A DNA stretch of 8,051 nt from NCBI GenBank assembly GCA_023457875.1, contig JAEXBC010000364.1:1-8051 (forward strand), given 5' to 3'. How positions within the stretch are numbered: the stretch's first letter is position 1; every line of letters starts with the position of its first letter. The notes under the pieces were generated by a model. That model was given only the letters and a program-made list of their open reading frames with translations. It was not told where the DNA came from and did no database searches. The translations under genes and the position numbers were made by a program. The DNA is from Bacillota bacterium. Lineage in GTDB: Bacteria > Bacillota > Clostridia > Lachnospirales > Cellulosilyticaceae. Shown here in pieces: positions 1 to 6,300 of the stretch.

Positions 1-2
1 GA

Positions 3-641
3 GCAAAGTCAAAGTATAAAGGAATGCCAAGTATGGCTTACGAGATTGACTACTTCATAGTAGATAAAAACGGCAATCTTTCTTTTGATGACAGAGCTGA
101 TAGCAAGGAAGTTGAAACCTTGCTTGAACAGTTGGCTAACAAAGGCTTTCAGGCAGAACCTACAAACATTACCGACTCAACTAAAAAAACACCACAGAGC
201 GAAAACCTGGGGCTTACAGTGGCAATGCCAAGAGATTATTTTAAAGACGAGAGTCTTAGTAACTTGAAAAATATTATTGAATCCAAAACAAGCCTAATTA
301 AAAAGGCACTTGGCATACCAAATCTTCCAATCCAGGTAGATGAAGAAAAGGTTAGCTTTCCTTGGTTTGAAATTACAACTAAAGATAGTGAAGAAACTAC
401 AGCTTACACACATTTCATTTATGCACTTTGTGAAATGGCAAGAAATCAGCAAAGAGTAAGTGCTAAAGAGAAAGAGGTAGATAATGAGAAGTATGCATTC
501 CGCTGCTTTCTTCTTAGACTTGGATTTATTGGTAACGAGTATAAAACAGAACGAAAGATTCTAATGAAAAACCTTTCTGGCTCGGCAGCTTTTAAAAATC
601 AAAAGAAGGAAGAGGTGGCATGTGATGAGATTTCCAAGTAG
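3..641 (+). CDS. Phage 'virulence-related' conserved protein, 5' end missing
   Basis: This is the C-terminal part of a conserved phage/mobile-element protein usually labelled 'virulence-related protein' in Clostridia prophages; its function is unknown. The frame is open to the left edge. The first ATG is at 24, but the codons before it (from position 3: AKSKYKG) run into MPSMAYEID, and in the relatives I remember a similar Y-x-G-x-P-S-x-A-Y-E-I stretch lies inside the protein, so the true start is probably upstream of the window. Visible landmarks, counted from the ATG at 24, are ESKTSLIKKALG (about 86-97), a segment with FPWFEITT (about 112-119), AKEKEVDNEKYAFR (about 146-159), and a basic, helical C-terminus with LMKNLSGSAAFKNQ (about 180-193). 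It overlaps the next gene by about 17 bases, so the two are probably translationally coupled. No signal peptide or membrane segment is seen. Family assignment is from memory of sequence pattern. Confidence 0.75.
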   Translation, partial: AKSKYKGMPSMAYEIDYFIVDKNGNLSFDDRADSKEVETLLEQLANKGFQAEPTNITDSTKKTPQSENLGLTVAMPRDYFKDESLSNLKNIIESKTSLIKKALGIPNLPIQVDEEKVSFPWFEITTKDSEETTAYTHFIYALCEMARNQQRVSAKEKEVDNEKYAFRCFLLRLGFIGNEYKTERKILMKNLSGSAAFKNQKKEEVACDEISK

Positions 642-1017
642 AGAAATAGTTGAGCGAGTTCGAAAAGAGTATCCAAAGGGATCACGAGTAGAACTTGTGA
701 AAATGGATGATGTTGGGGCACCACCTATTGGAACCAAAGGAACAGTTAGAGGTGTTGATGATACAGCATCAATTATGGTTCGATGGGATAACGGCTCAGG
801 ACTTAATGTAGTTTACGGAGAGGATAGCTGCAAGAAACTTGATTCTGTCAAAATCACTTGCTATGGAGAGTCCGAAATGTGGGATAGCAGAAAAGAGGCT
901 TCTGATTTTTACCTTAAAGCTATTGCAGGGTCAGAAGGTAGTGAATGTCAACGCTATACAAAGATTTACACAGAATTAATGAGTGGCAATGTAGAGTGTA
1001 GTGATGAGGAGAATTAA
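625..1017 (+). CDS. DUF4314 domain-containing phage protein
   Basis: A 130-residue protein of unknown biochemical function, found just before the packaging genes in many Clostridia-type prophages. Residues 1-72 match the DUF4314 pattern: RFPSREIVERVRKEYPKGSR, then the small beta-rich part with PPIGTKGTV (33-41), VRWDNGSGLNVVYGED (52-67). This looks like a small SH3-like fold, which is inference. Residues 76-130 form a second conserved piece with CYGESEMWDSRKEA (79-92), a helix, SEG and RYTKIYTELMSG, ending in an acidic tail. I chose ATG 625 because the GAGGTGG-type binding site at 612-618 is well spaced from it and the family usually begins M-x-F-P-S; a GTG at 622 would add one residue. It starts inside the end of the previous gene (overlap 625-641). 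About 113 bases without a gene follow. Confidence 0.85.
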   Translation: MRFPSREIVERVRKEYPKGSRVELVKMDDVGAPPIGTKGTVRGVDDTASIMVRWDNGSGLNVVYGEDSCKKLDSVKITCYGESEMWDSRKEASDFYLKAIAGSEGSECQRYTKIYTELMSGNVECSDEEN

Positions 1018-1051
1018 AGAATAACCAATCTAAACTAAACAGACTTGGGAT

Positions 1052-1070
1052 AGAGCCAACATCAGGCTCT
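1052..1070 (+). other. RNA hairpin in gap before terminase
   Basis: AGAGCC (1052-1057) and GGCTCT (1065-1070) form a perfect 6-bp stem with a 7-base loop. No T-run follows, so it is not a classical terminator. It lies in the untranslated gap between the DUF4314 gene and the large terminase, 17 bases before a second, terminator-like hairpin. Its role is unknown; a packaging-site or mRNA-processing role would be speculation. Confidence 0.4.
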
Positions 1071-1086
1071 GTTCCTCGTAATAAAA

Positions 1087-1108
1087 AGACCTTAATGGTC
1101 TATTTTTT
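1087..1108 (+). terminator. Weak terminator-like hairpin before terminase
   Basis: AGACC (1087-1091) pairs with GGTCT (1097-1101) around the loop TTAAT. An A-run (1083-1086) can extend the stem against the T-run that follows (1103-1108) with one bulged A. The core stem is only 5 bp, so termination is probably partial. The ATG at 1095 that could be read as the start of the terminase lies in the loop and stem, which argues against its use as a start. A similar element sits before the portal gene (3006-3048). Confidence 0.5.
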
Positions 1109-1117
1109 ATGCCAGTT

Positions 1118-1126
1118 AGGGGGTGA
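1118..1126 (+). promoter_or_regulatory. Ribosome binding site that fixes the terminase start
   Basis: AGGGGGTGA differs from the ideal AGGAGGTGA by one base and ends 4 bases before TTG 1131 (7 bases counting from the G-run). It is far too far downstream to serve ATG 1095. It therefore supports TTG 1131 as the initiation codon of the large terminase. Confidence 0.75.
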
Positions 1127-1130
1127 GCAT

Positions 1131-2732
1131 TTGAAAAAACTTAAGAAATACAAACCAACTAAATACATGGCTAAGGAATCTTGCTACGATGAGGATGCTG
1201 CTGATTTTGCGGTTGCTTTTATTGAGGAACTTTGCCATACAAAAGGAAAATGGGCAGGACAGCCCTTCAAGCTGATTGATTGGCAAGAACAGATTATCCG
1301 TGATTTGTTTGGTGTATTAAAACCAAACGGATATCGGCAATTTAATACAGCCTATGTTGAAATACCCAAAAAACAAGGCAAGTCAGAATTAGCAGCTGCC
1401 ATTGCACTTCTTCTTACGTGTGGTGATGGAGAAGAACGTGCAGAAGTTTATGGATGTGCTGCTGATAGAAATCAAGCAAAAATAGTATTTGATGTTGCTG
1501 TTGATATGATTAAGTTTTGCCCCTCCCTAGCGAAACGAGTAAAGATTTTAGATTCCCAGAAGAAGTTTATATATAAGCCTACAAACAGTGTTTATCAAGT
1601 GTTATCGGCTGATGTAGCAAACAAGCACGGATTTAATACACATGGAGTTATATTTGATGAACTTCATGTACAGCCAAACAGAAAACTCTATGATGTTATG
1701 ACCCAAGGCTCTGGTGATGCAAGAATGCAGCCGTTGTATTTCTTAATAACTACAGCCGGTAATGATACAAACTCCATCTGTTATGAAATACATCAGAAGG
1801 CCCTTGATATTGAATCCGGGAAAAAAATTGACCCGACATTTTATTCAGTTATCTATGGGGCAGATGAATCGGAAGATTGGACAGACCCAAAGGTATGGGA
1901 GAAAGCAAATCCATCACTTGGGGTTACAGTGGATATTGATAAAGTAAAAATGGCTTGTGAATCAGCAAAGCAAAATCCAGGTGAAGAAAATAGTTTTCGT
2001 CAGTTAAGGCTTAATCAGTGGGTAAAACAATCGATTCGATGGATGCCTATGGAAAAATGGGATGCTTGTGCATTCCCTGTTTCTGAAGATGATTTAGAAG
2101 GGCGTATTTGTTATGGAGGACTTGACCTTTCAAGTACAACGGATATTACAGCCTTTGCTTTGGTATTCCCACCACTTGATGAAGAAGATAAGTTTGTAGT
2201 CTTACCTTACTTTTGGATTCCGGAAGAAACTTTGGATTTAAGAGTCAAAAGAGATCACGTTCCTTATGATGTGTGGGAAAAACAAGGATACATTCAAACA
2301 ACTGAGGGAAATGTTGTGCATTATGGATATATTGAAAAATTTATTGAAAGCTTAGGTGAGCGATTTAACATTCGTGAAATAGCCTTTGACCGTTGGGGTG
2401 CTGTTCAAATGGTGCAAAACTTAGAGGGGATGGGATTTACGGTAGTGCCCTTTGGACAAGGATTTAAAGATATGTCACCACCAACTAAGGAACTAATGAA
2501 ACTAACATTAGAGCAGAAACTTGCTCACGGTGGGCATCCGGTTTTAAGGTGGATGATGGATAATATTTTTATAAGAACTGATCCTGCAGGAAATATTAAA
2601 GCAGATAAGGAAAAGTCCACGGAGAAAATTGATGGTGCTATTGCAACGATTATGGGACTTGATAGAGCAATAAGATGTGGGAATAATGGCAGCGCCTCTG
2701 TTTATGATGATAGGGGTATTCTGTTCCTTTAA
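1131..2732 (+). CDS. terL: Phage terminase large subunit (Terminase_1/YmfN-like)
   Basis: The ATPase-nuclease motor that cuts concatemeric phage DNA and pumps it through the portal into the prohead. It has 533 residues from TTG 1131; this start is chosen for its ribosome binding site and because relatives begin M-K-K-L-K-K-Y-x-P-T. ATG 1095 in the same frame would add 12 residues. Seen: the WAGQPFKLIDWQEQIIRDLFG adenine-side segment (about 41-61), Walker A PKKQGKSE (79-86), Walker B VIFDE (173-177), and the coupling motif ITTAG (206-210). The C-terminal RNase-H-like nuclease has acidic residues at D332 (GLDLSSTTD), D420 (AFDRWG) and D501 (KIDGA). The length is normal for the family and the C-terminus looks complete. 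It is intact and apparently functional. The small terminase gene usually found just upstream is absent. Confidence 0.96.
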   Translation: MKKLKKYKPTKYMAKESCYDEDAADFAVAFIEELCHTKGKWAGQPFKLIDWQEQIIRDLFGVLKPNGYRQFNTAYVEIPKKQGKSELAAAIALLLTCGDGEERAEVYGCAADRNQAKIVFDVAVDMIKFCPSLAKRVKILDSQKKFIYKPTNSVYQVLSADVANKHGFNTHGVIFDELHVQPNRKLYDVMTQGSGDARMQPLYFLITTAGNDTNSICYEIHQKALDIESGKKIDPTFYSVIYGADESEDWTDPKVWEKANPSLGVTVDIDKVKMACESAKQNPGEENSFRQLRLNQWVKQSIRWMPMEKWDACAFPVSEDDLEGRICYGGLDLSSTTDITAFALVFPPLDEEDKFVVLPYFWIPEETLDLRVKRDHVPYDVWEKQGYIQTTEGNVVHYGYIEKFIESLGERFNIREIAFDRWGAVQMVQNLEGMGFTVVPFGQGFKDMSPPTKELMKLTLEQKLAHGGHPVLRWMMDNIFIRTDPAGNIKADKEKSTEKIDGAIATIMGLDRAIRCGNNGSASVYDDRGILFL

Positions 2733-2750
2733 TATAAATGTGCAATCGCC

Positions 2751-2770
2751 TATGATTTTACAAAATCATA
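2751..2770. repeat. Perfect 9-bp inverted repeat, possible operator
   Basis: TATGATTTT (2751-2759) and AAAATCATA (2762-2770) are perfect inverted repeats separated by AC. The element starts 18 bases after the terminase stop and ends 19 bases before the extended -10 at 2790, that is, at or just upstream of where a -35 box would be. A dimeric regulator site is plausible; an RNA hairpin is also possible, but no T-run follows. Function is inference. Confidence 0.5.
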
Positions 2771-2789
2771 ATCTAGCTGCAATATTTTC

Positions 2790-2798
2790 TGTTATACT
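2790..2798 (+). promoter_or_regulatory. Candidate sigma-70 promoter, extended -10
   Basis: TGTTATACT carries the TG-N extension and a TATACT -10 hexamer (2793-2798), one base from TATAAT. The position 17 bases upstream (2770-2775, AATCTA) is a poor -35 box, which extended -10 promoters can tolerate. Transcription would start near 2805 and read the short frame at 2811-2993 before stopping at the terminator at 3006-3042. It is prediction only. Confidence 0.5.
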
Positions 2799-2810
2799 TA
2801 TGATAAAAAT

Positions 2811-2993
2811 ATTGGGGGAACAAGGACAAGAGTTAATTCTGCAGTTCGAATTATTAAGACAGAAAAGGTATTGTATGCACTTGAGCTAATTGATGGTTCA
2901 GATATAAGAGTACTTCCAGAGGCAGTGGTTAATGCAAAGGAAACAATTAGGAAAATTAAAAATGGCGAAATTATATTACCTAATTTACAATAA
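2811..2993 (+). pseudogene. Short unrecognised coding-like frame without a normal start codon
   Basis: A frame open from 2772 to TAA 2991-2993 encodes about 60 residues that look like real protein: TRTRVNSAVRIIKTEKVLYA, then LELIDGSDIRVLPEAVVNAK, then ETIRKIKNGEIILPNLQ. The pattern suggests a small beta segment followed by an amphipathic helix. I do not recognise the family. No ATG or GTG lies in frame anywhere in it, and the first TTG (2871) would leave only 40 residues. ATT 2811 is the only near-start codon at the front, and it has no clear binding site. An ATG at 2800 is in another frame and would connect to this one if the G-run at 2814-2818 had one more base. It may therefore be a decayed or frameshifted moron gene, or use an unusual start. 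It has its own candidate promoter and terminator and lies between terminase and portal. Confidence 0.4.
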
Positions 2994-3005
2994 TTTTTTT
3001 GTAGC

Positions 3006-3042
3006 AAAGCATCTATCAGAATGAAACGATAGGTGCTTTTTT
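3006..3042 (+). terminator. Strong intrinsic terminator before the portal gene
   Basis: AAAGCATCTATC (3006-3017) pairs with GATAGGTGCTTT (3028-3039) over 12 bp with one U-G wobble, around a 10-base loop. The right arm runs into six Ts (3037-3042). This is a textbook rho-independent terminator. It closes the short cassette at 2733-2993, but it also stands between terminase and portal, so late transcription from upstream must read through it or be antiterminated for head genes to be expressed from the same transcript. Confidence 0.85.
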
Positions 3043-3057
3043 GATGCCTATTTTTGA

Positions 3058-3067
3058 AAGGATGTGA
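3058..3067 (+). promoter_or_regulatory. Ribosome binding site that fixes the portal start
   Basis: AAGGATGTGA matches AAGGAGGTGA at 9 of 10 positions and ends 5 bases before ATG 3073. It overlaps the in-frame GTG at 3064, which therefore cannot be the usual start. Confidence 0.75.
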
Positions 3068-3072
3068 TAAAC

Positions 3073-4428
3073 ATGAGCATATTAAATGGACTTTTTAAAT
3101 CTAGAGATAAACCTAGCAATGCAACAAGTGGTAGTTCTTATCGATTTTTTCTAGGAGGTTCAACTTCAGGAAAACCAGTAACCGAACGAACCGCAATGCA
3201 AATGACAGCAGTATATTCTTGTGTGAGAATATTATCGGAAACAGTAGCAGAGTTACCACTTCATTTTTATAAATATACAAAAGACGGTGGTAAAGAAAAG
3301 GCTACTGACCACCCTTTGTATTTTCTACTACACGATGAGCCAAATCCAGAAATGACATCCTTTGTTTTTCGGGAAACGTTAATGACTCATTTACTTTTAT
3401 GGGGTAATGCATATGCACAAATCATCCGGAATGGAAAAGGTGAAGTAGTGGCACTTTACCCTCTTATGCCCAATCGGATGAGTGTTGATAGAAATGAAAA
3501 AGGACAGCTTTATTATACCTATAACACAAGTAAAGATGATGCACCTACTATGAATGGTAACACTGTGATATTAAAGCAAACGGATGTACTTCATATTCCG
3601 GGACTTGGTTTTGATGGATTGGTTGGTTATTCGCCGATTGCAATGGCAAAGAATGCGATTGGTATGGCGATTGCCTGTGAGGAATATGGTGCTAAGTTCT
3701 TTGCAAATGGTGCAACACCGGGAGGAATACTTGAGCATCCTGGTACAGTAAAAGACCCGACAAAAGTAAGAGAAAGTTGGACTTCAGCTTTTGGTGGAAG
3801 TTCTAATTCCCACAAGGTAGCTGTATTAGAAGAAGGAATGAAGTATACTCCCATTTCTATTTCACCAGAACAAGCACAATTCTTGGAAACAAGAAAATTT
3901 CAGATTAATGAGATTGCTCGAATTTTCAGAGTGCCACCTCATATGGTTGGTGACCTTGAAAAGTCGAGCTTTTCTAATATAGAGCAACAATCCTTAGAGT
4001 TTGTAAAGTACACCTTAGATCCTTGGGTATGTAGGTGGGAGCAAGCAATGATTCGCTCATTATTATCATCTGAGGAGAAGAAAGATTATTTTATCAAGTT
4101 CAATGTAGACGGTCTTCTGCGTGGTGATTATCAAAGTCGTATGAATGGGTATGCCACGGCAAGACAGAATGGCTGGATGAGTGCCAATGATATTAGAGAA
4201 CTTGAGAATTTAGATCGAATCCCTATTCAAGAGGGTGGAGATCTATATTTGATAAATGGAAATATGACTAAGCTTGCTGATGCAGGAATATTTGCAACAG
4301 GAGGAAAGGAGGAAACTGATAATGAAGAAGTTTTGGAAGTGGAAGAATCAAATGATTCTGAACAAGGAAACACAGGAGCAGACGATGGAACGAGTGCTAT
4401 TCCTAAACGGCACCATCGCAGAAGATAG
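3073..4428 (+). CDS. HK97-family phage portal protein
   Basis: Forms the dodecameric ring at one vertex of the head through which DNA is packaged and ejected, and which docks terminase and then connector proteins. It has 451 residues from ATG 3073. Family landmarks: AVYSCVRILSETVAELPLHF (46-65), LLLWGNAYAQIIRN (107-120), IPGLGFDGLVGYSPI (175-189), FFANGATPGGILEHPG (209-224), ETRKFQINEIARIFRVPPHM (272-291), and ATARQNGWMSANDIRE (361-376) followed by NLDRIP. The core is complete and normal in length. Residues 417-451 are unusual: they are read from DNA that also encodes the start of the protease, and consist of an acidic stretch (DNEEVLEVEESNDSE) ending in a basic HHRRR tail. The gene follows a strong terminator with only about 30 bases between. 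Confidence 0.96.
   Translation: MSILNGLFKSRDKPSNATSGSSYRFFLGGSTSGKPVTERTAMQMTAVYSCVRILSETVAELPLHFYKYTKDGGKEKATDHPLYFLLHDEPNPEMTSFVFRETLMTHLLLWGNAYAQIIRNGKGEVVALYPLMPNRMSVDRNEKGQLYYTYNTSKDDAPTMNGNTVILKQTDVLHIPGLGFDGLVGYSPIAMAKNAIGMAIACEEYGAKFFANGATPGGILEHPGTVKDPTKVRESWTSAFGGSSNSHKVAVLEEGMKYTPISISPEQAQFLETRKFQINEIARIFRVPPHMVGDLEKSSFSNIEQQSLEFVKYTLDPWVCRWEQAMIRSLLSSEEKKDYFIKFNVDGLLRGDYQSRMNGYATARQNGWMSANDIRELENLDRIPIQEGGDLYLINGNMTKLADAGIFATGGKEETDNEEVLEVEESNDSEQGNTGADDGTSAIPKRHHRRR
4305..4312 (+). promoter_or_regulatory. Ribosome binding site for the prohead protease inside the portal gene
   Basis: AAAGGAGG is near-perfect and lies 9 bases before ATG 4322. It is embedded in the portal coding frame (around GGKEE, residues 410-414) and supports ATG 4322 over the upstream in-frame ATG 4274, which has no such site. 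Confidence 0.75.
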
Positions 4429-5071
4429 TTGGTTTGACGATGATGTTACGCCGCAGCTATTTAAGGATGAACTGCTAAGTGGTAATGGTGATGTCACTGT
4501 TTGGATTAACTCACCCGGAGGTGATTGTGTTGCAGCAGCCCAAATTTACAATATGCTAGTTGACTATAAAGGGAATGTCACAGTAAAGATTGATGGCATT
4601 GCAGCAAGTGCTGCATCTGTTATTGCTATGGCAGGAACAAAGGTTTTAATGTCACCTGTTTCTATGTTAATGATCCATAACCCTATGACCATTGCCTATG
4701 GAAGTAGCGAAGAAATGCAACGAGCGATTTCAATGCTTGATGAGGTTAAAAACAGTATCATTAATGCCTATGAAATTAAAACGGGCATATCTCGTACTAA
4801 GTTATCTCACTTGATGGATGCAGAAACTTGGATGGATGCAAATAAAGCAGTGGAGTTAGGTTTTGCAGATGAAGTAATTACAAGAAATATGGATATGGAA
4901 AATATGGAAGTTCCACAAGTTTCTATGCTCTATTCAAAAACAGCGGTTACCAATTCACTAATGGATAAACTCGCTGAAAAATGTAAGACCAAACAAAAAG
5001 TAAATAACGAACAAAAAATCAAAGCCGACTCCCTTATGGATCGGCTTAATTTAATGAAAAATTGGAGGTAG
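4322..5071 (+). CDS. ClpP-like prohead maturation protease (S14 family)
   Basis: Serine protease packaged in the prohead that removes the delta domain of the major capsid protein before head expansion. It has 249 residues from ATG 4322, chosen for the binding site at 4305-4312 and the family-like N-terminus MKKFWKW. Seen: VLFLNGTIAEDSWFDDDVTP (25-44), the oxyanion-loop motif INSPGGD (62-68), catalytic Ser96 in GIAASAAS (92-99), and catalytic His119 in MLMIHNP (115-121). By eye alignment to ClpP, the third triad position is Glu168 in DAETWM rather than Asp, which I recall as common in phage members. The C-terminal 55 residues after ADEV are less conserved, with a lysine-rich segment. The gene overlaps the portal gene by 107 bases and ends just before the capsid gene's binding site (TGGAGGT, 5063-5069). 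Confidence 0.95.
   Translation: MKKFWKWKNQMILNKETQEQTMERVLFLNGTIAEDSWFDDDVTPQLFKDELLSGNGDVTVWINSPGGDCVAAAQIYNMLVDYKGNVTVKIDGIAASAASVIAMAGTKVLMSPVSMLMIHNPMTIAYGSSEEMQRAISMLDEVKNSIINAYEIKTGISRTKLSHLMDAETWMDANKAVELGFADEVITRNMDMENMEVPQVSMLYSKTAVTNSLMDKLAEKCKTKQKVNNEQKIKADSLMDRLNLMKNWR
5022..5047 (+). other. Hairpin just before the capsid gene
   Basis: AAGCCGA (5022-5028) and TCGGCTT (5041-5047) form a 7-bp stem around a 12-base loop, within which TCC and GGA (5030-5032, 5038-5040) may also pair. It is inside the last codons of the protease gene and has no T-run, so it is not a terminator. Hairpins here could stabilise or mark the 5' end of capsid mRNA; that is inference and the match may be chance. 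Confidence 0.3.
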
Positions 5072-5077
5072 TTTAAG

Positions 5078-6286
5078 ATGACTATTTTAGAATTAAGAGA
5101 AGCAAGAAATAAGGCTTGGCAAGGTGCTAAAGCCTTTGTTGAGAGCAAACGTGATAAAGACGGATTGCTATCAGAAGAAGATGCAAAAGCCTATGCTGTA
5201 ATGGAGCAAAAGGTAAAAGATTTAGGCCAAGAAATTGAGCGTATGCAGGTGATGGAAGATTTAGAAAATGAACTTAATAAGCCTGTGAATACCCCAATTA
5301 CTCATAAGCCTTCAAGTGGTAAATCAGAAGAAAAGAAAACGGGTATGAGAAAAAGTGGACCGAGATCCACTGATGAGTATAAAAATGCTGTTCTTTTGGC
5401 AATGCGTTCAAATTTTAAGCGTATTGATAATGTTCTTTCAGAGGGGATCGATACCGATGGAGGTTACCTTGTTCCGGAAGAATATGATAATCGTTTGATT
5501 GAAGGGCTAGAAGAAGAGAATATATTTAGAAAGCTTGGTACTAGAATTACAACGAGTGGTGAACGTAAAATCAATATCGCAGGAAGTAAACCTGCCGCAG
5601 CGTGGATTGATGAAGGTGAGGCACTTACTTGGGGTGATGCAACATTTGACCAAATTTTGCTTGATGCCCATAAACTTCATGTTGCGGTAAAGGTCACTGA
5701 TGAACTGCTATATGATAATGCATTTGGACTAGAAAGTTATATCCTTAATGCATTTACAAAGGCGTTATCTAACGCAGAGGAAGATGCATTCCTTAATGGT
5801 GATGGTAATAAAAAACCACTTGGTATCTTTGCTACAACGGGTGGTGGCCAAGTTGGAGTTACAACAGCAAGTGCTACAACGATTACAGCTGATGAGATTA
5901 TCAATCTTATTTATGCATTGAAAAGACCATATAGAAAGAATGCTGCATTTATCATCAACGATCAGACCTTATCTATTCTAAGAAAATTAAAAGATGGTAA
6001 TGGTGCTTATCTATGGCAACCAACACTTACAATGGGTGAACCAGATAGATTACTTGGATATCCGGTTTATACATCAGCATATGTTCCAACGGTTGCAGCA
6101 GGAAATCCTGTCATTGCTTTTGGTGACTTTAGCTATTACAACATTGGTGACCGTGGTACTCGTTCCTTTGCAGAATTAAAAGAACTCTTTGCAGGTAACG
6201 GTATGGTTGGATTTGTAGCGAAAGAACGTGTAGATGGAAAGTTAGTTCTTCCAGAAGCAGTGCAAATTCTTAAAATGAAAGCGTAA
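5078..6286 (+). CDS. HK97-fold major capsid protein with N-terminal delta domain
   Basis: The shell-forming protein of the head, 402 residues. Residues 1 to about 90 are the scaffold-like delta domain: charged helices, probably coiled coil over about 30-67 (EEDAKAYAVMEQKVKDLGQE onward), then a flexible lysine/serine linker. The protease probably cuts near RKSGPRSTDE (91-100); the exact site is inference. The mature part shows the family features TDGGYLVPEEY (126-136), WIDEGEALTWGDATFDQ (176-192), AEEDAFLNGDGNKKPLGI (233-250), and LLGYPVYTSAYVP (325-337), ending LPEAVQILKMKA. The start ATG 5078 has a clear binding site (TGGAGGT, 5063-5069, 8-base spacing). It should be the most expressed gene here. 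The length is normal and the frame intact. Confidence 0.97.
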   Translation: MTILELREARNKAWQGAKAFVESKRDKDGLLSEEDAKAYAVMEQKVKDLGQEIERMQVMEDLENELNKPVNTPITHKPSSGKSEEKKTGMRKSGPRSTDEYKNAVLLAMRSNFKRIDNVLSEGIDTDGGYLVPEEYDNRLIEGLEEENIFRKLGTRITTSGERKINIAGSKPAAAWIDEGEALTWGDATFDQILLDAHKLHVAVKVTDELLYDNAFGLESYILNAFTKALSNAEEDAFLNGDGNKKPLGIFATTGGGQVGVTTASATTITADEIINLIYALKRPYRKNAAFIINDQTLSILRKLKDGNGAYLWQPTLTMGEPDRLLGYPVYTSAYVPTVAAGNPVIAFGDFSYYNIGDRGTRSFAELKELFAGNGMVGFVAKERVDGKLVLPEAVQILKMKA

Positions 6287-6300
6287 GGCGATGCTATTTG

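Noticed and set aside
1095..1130. ATG 1095 as the terminase start
   Set aside because: It falls in a hairpin, has no binding site, and TTG 1131 has a near-ideal one matching the family N-terminus.
2677..2889. Plus-strand 70-codon frame across the end of the terminase gene
   Set aside because: It overlaps the conserved terminase C-terminus out of frame and competes with the better frame at 2811-2993; no binding site at its start.
2798..3007. Minus-strand frame of 69 codons with a hydrophobic start resembling a signal peptide
   Set aside because: It begins with TTG with no binding site, and is the reverse of a plus-strand frame with coding-like composition; hydrophobic shadows of charged helices are common.
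3627..3854. Minus-strand open frame opposite the portal gene
   Set aside because: It lies wholly opposite a strongly conserved portal segment, with no start signal or recognisable motif.
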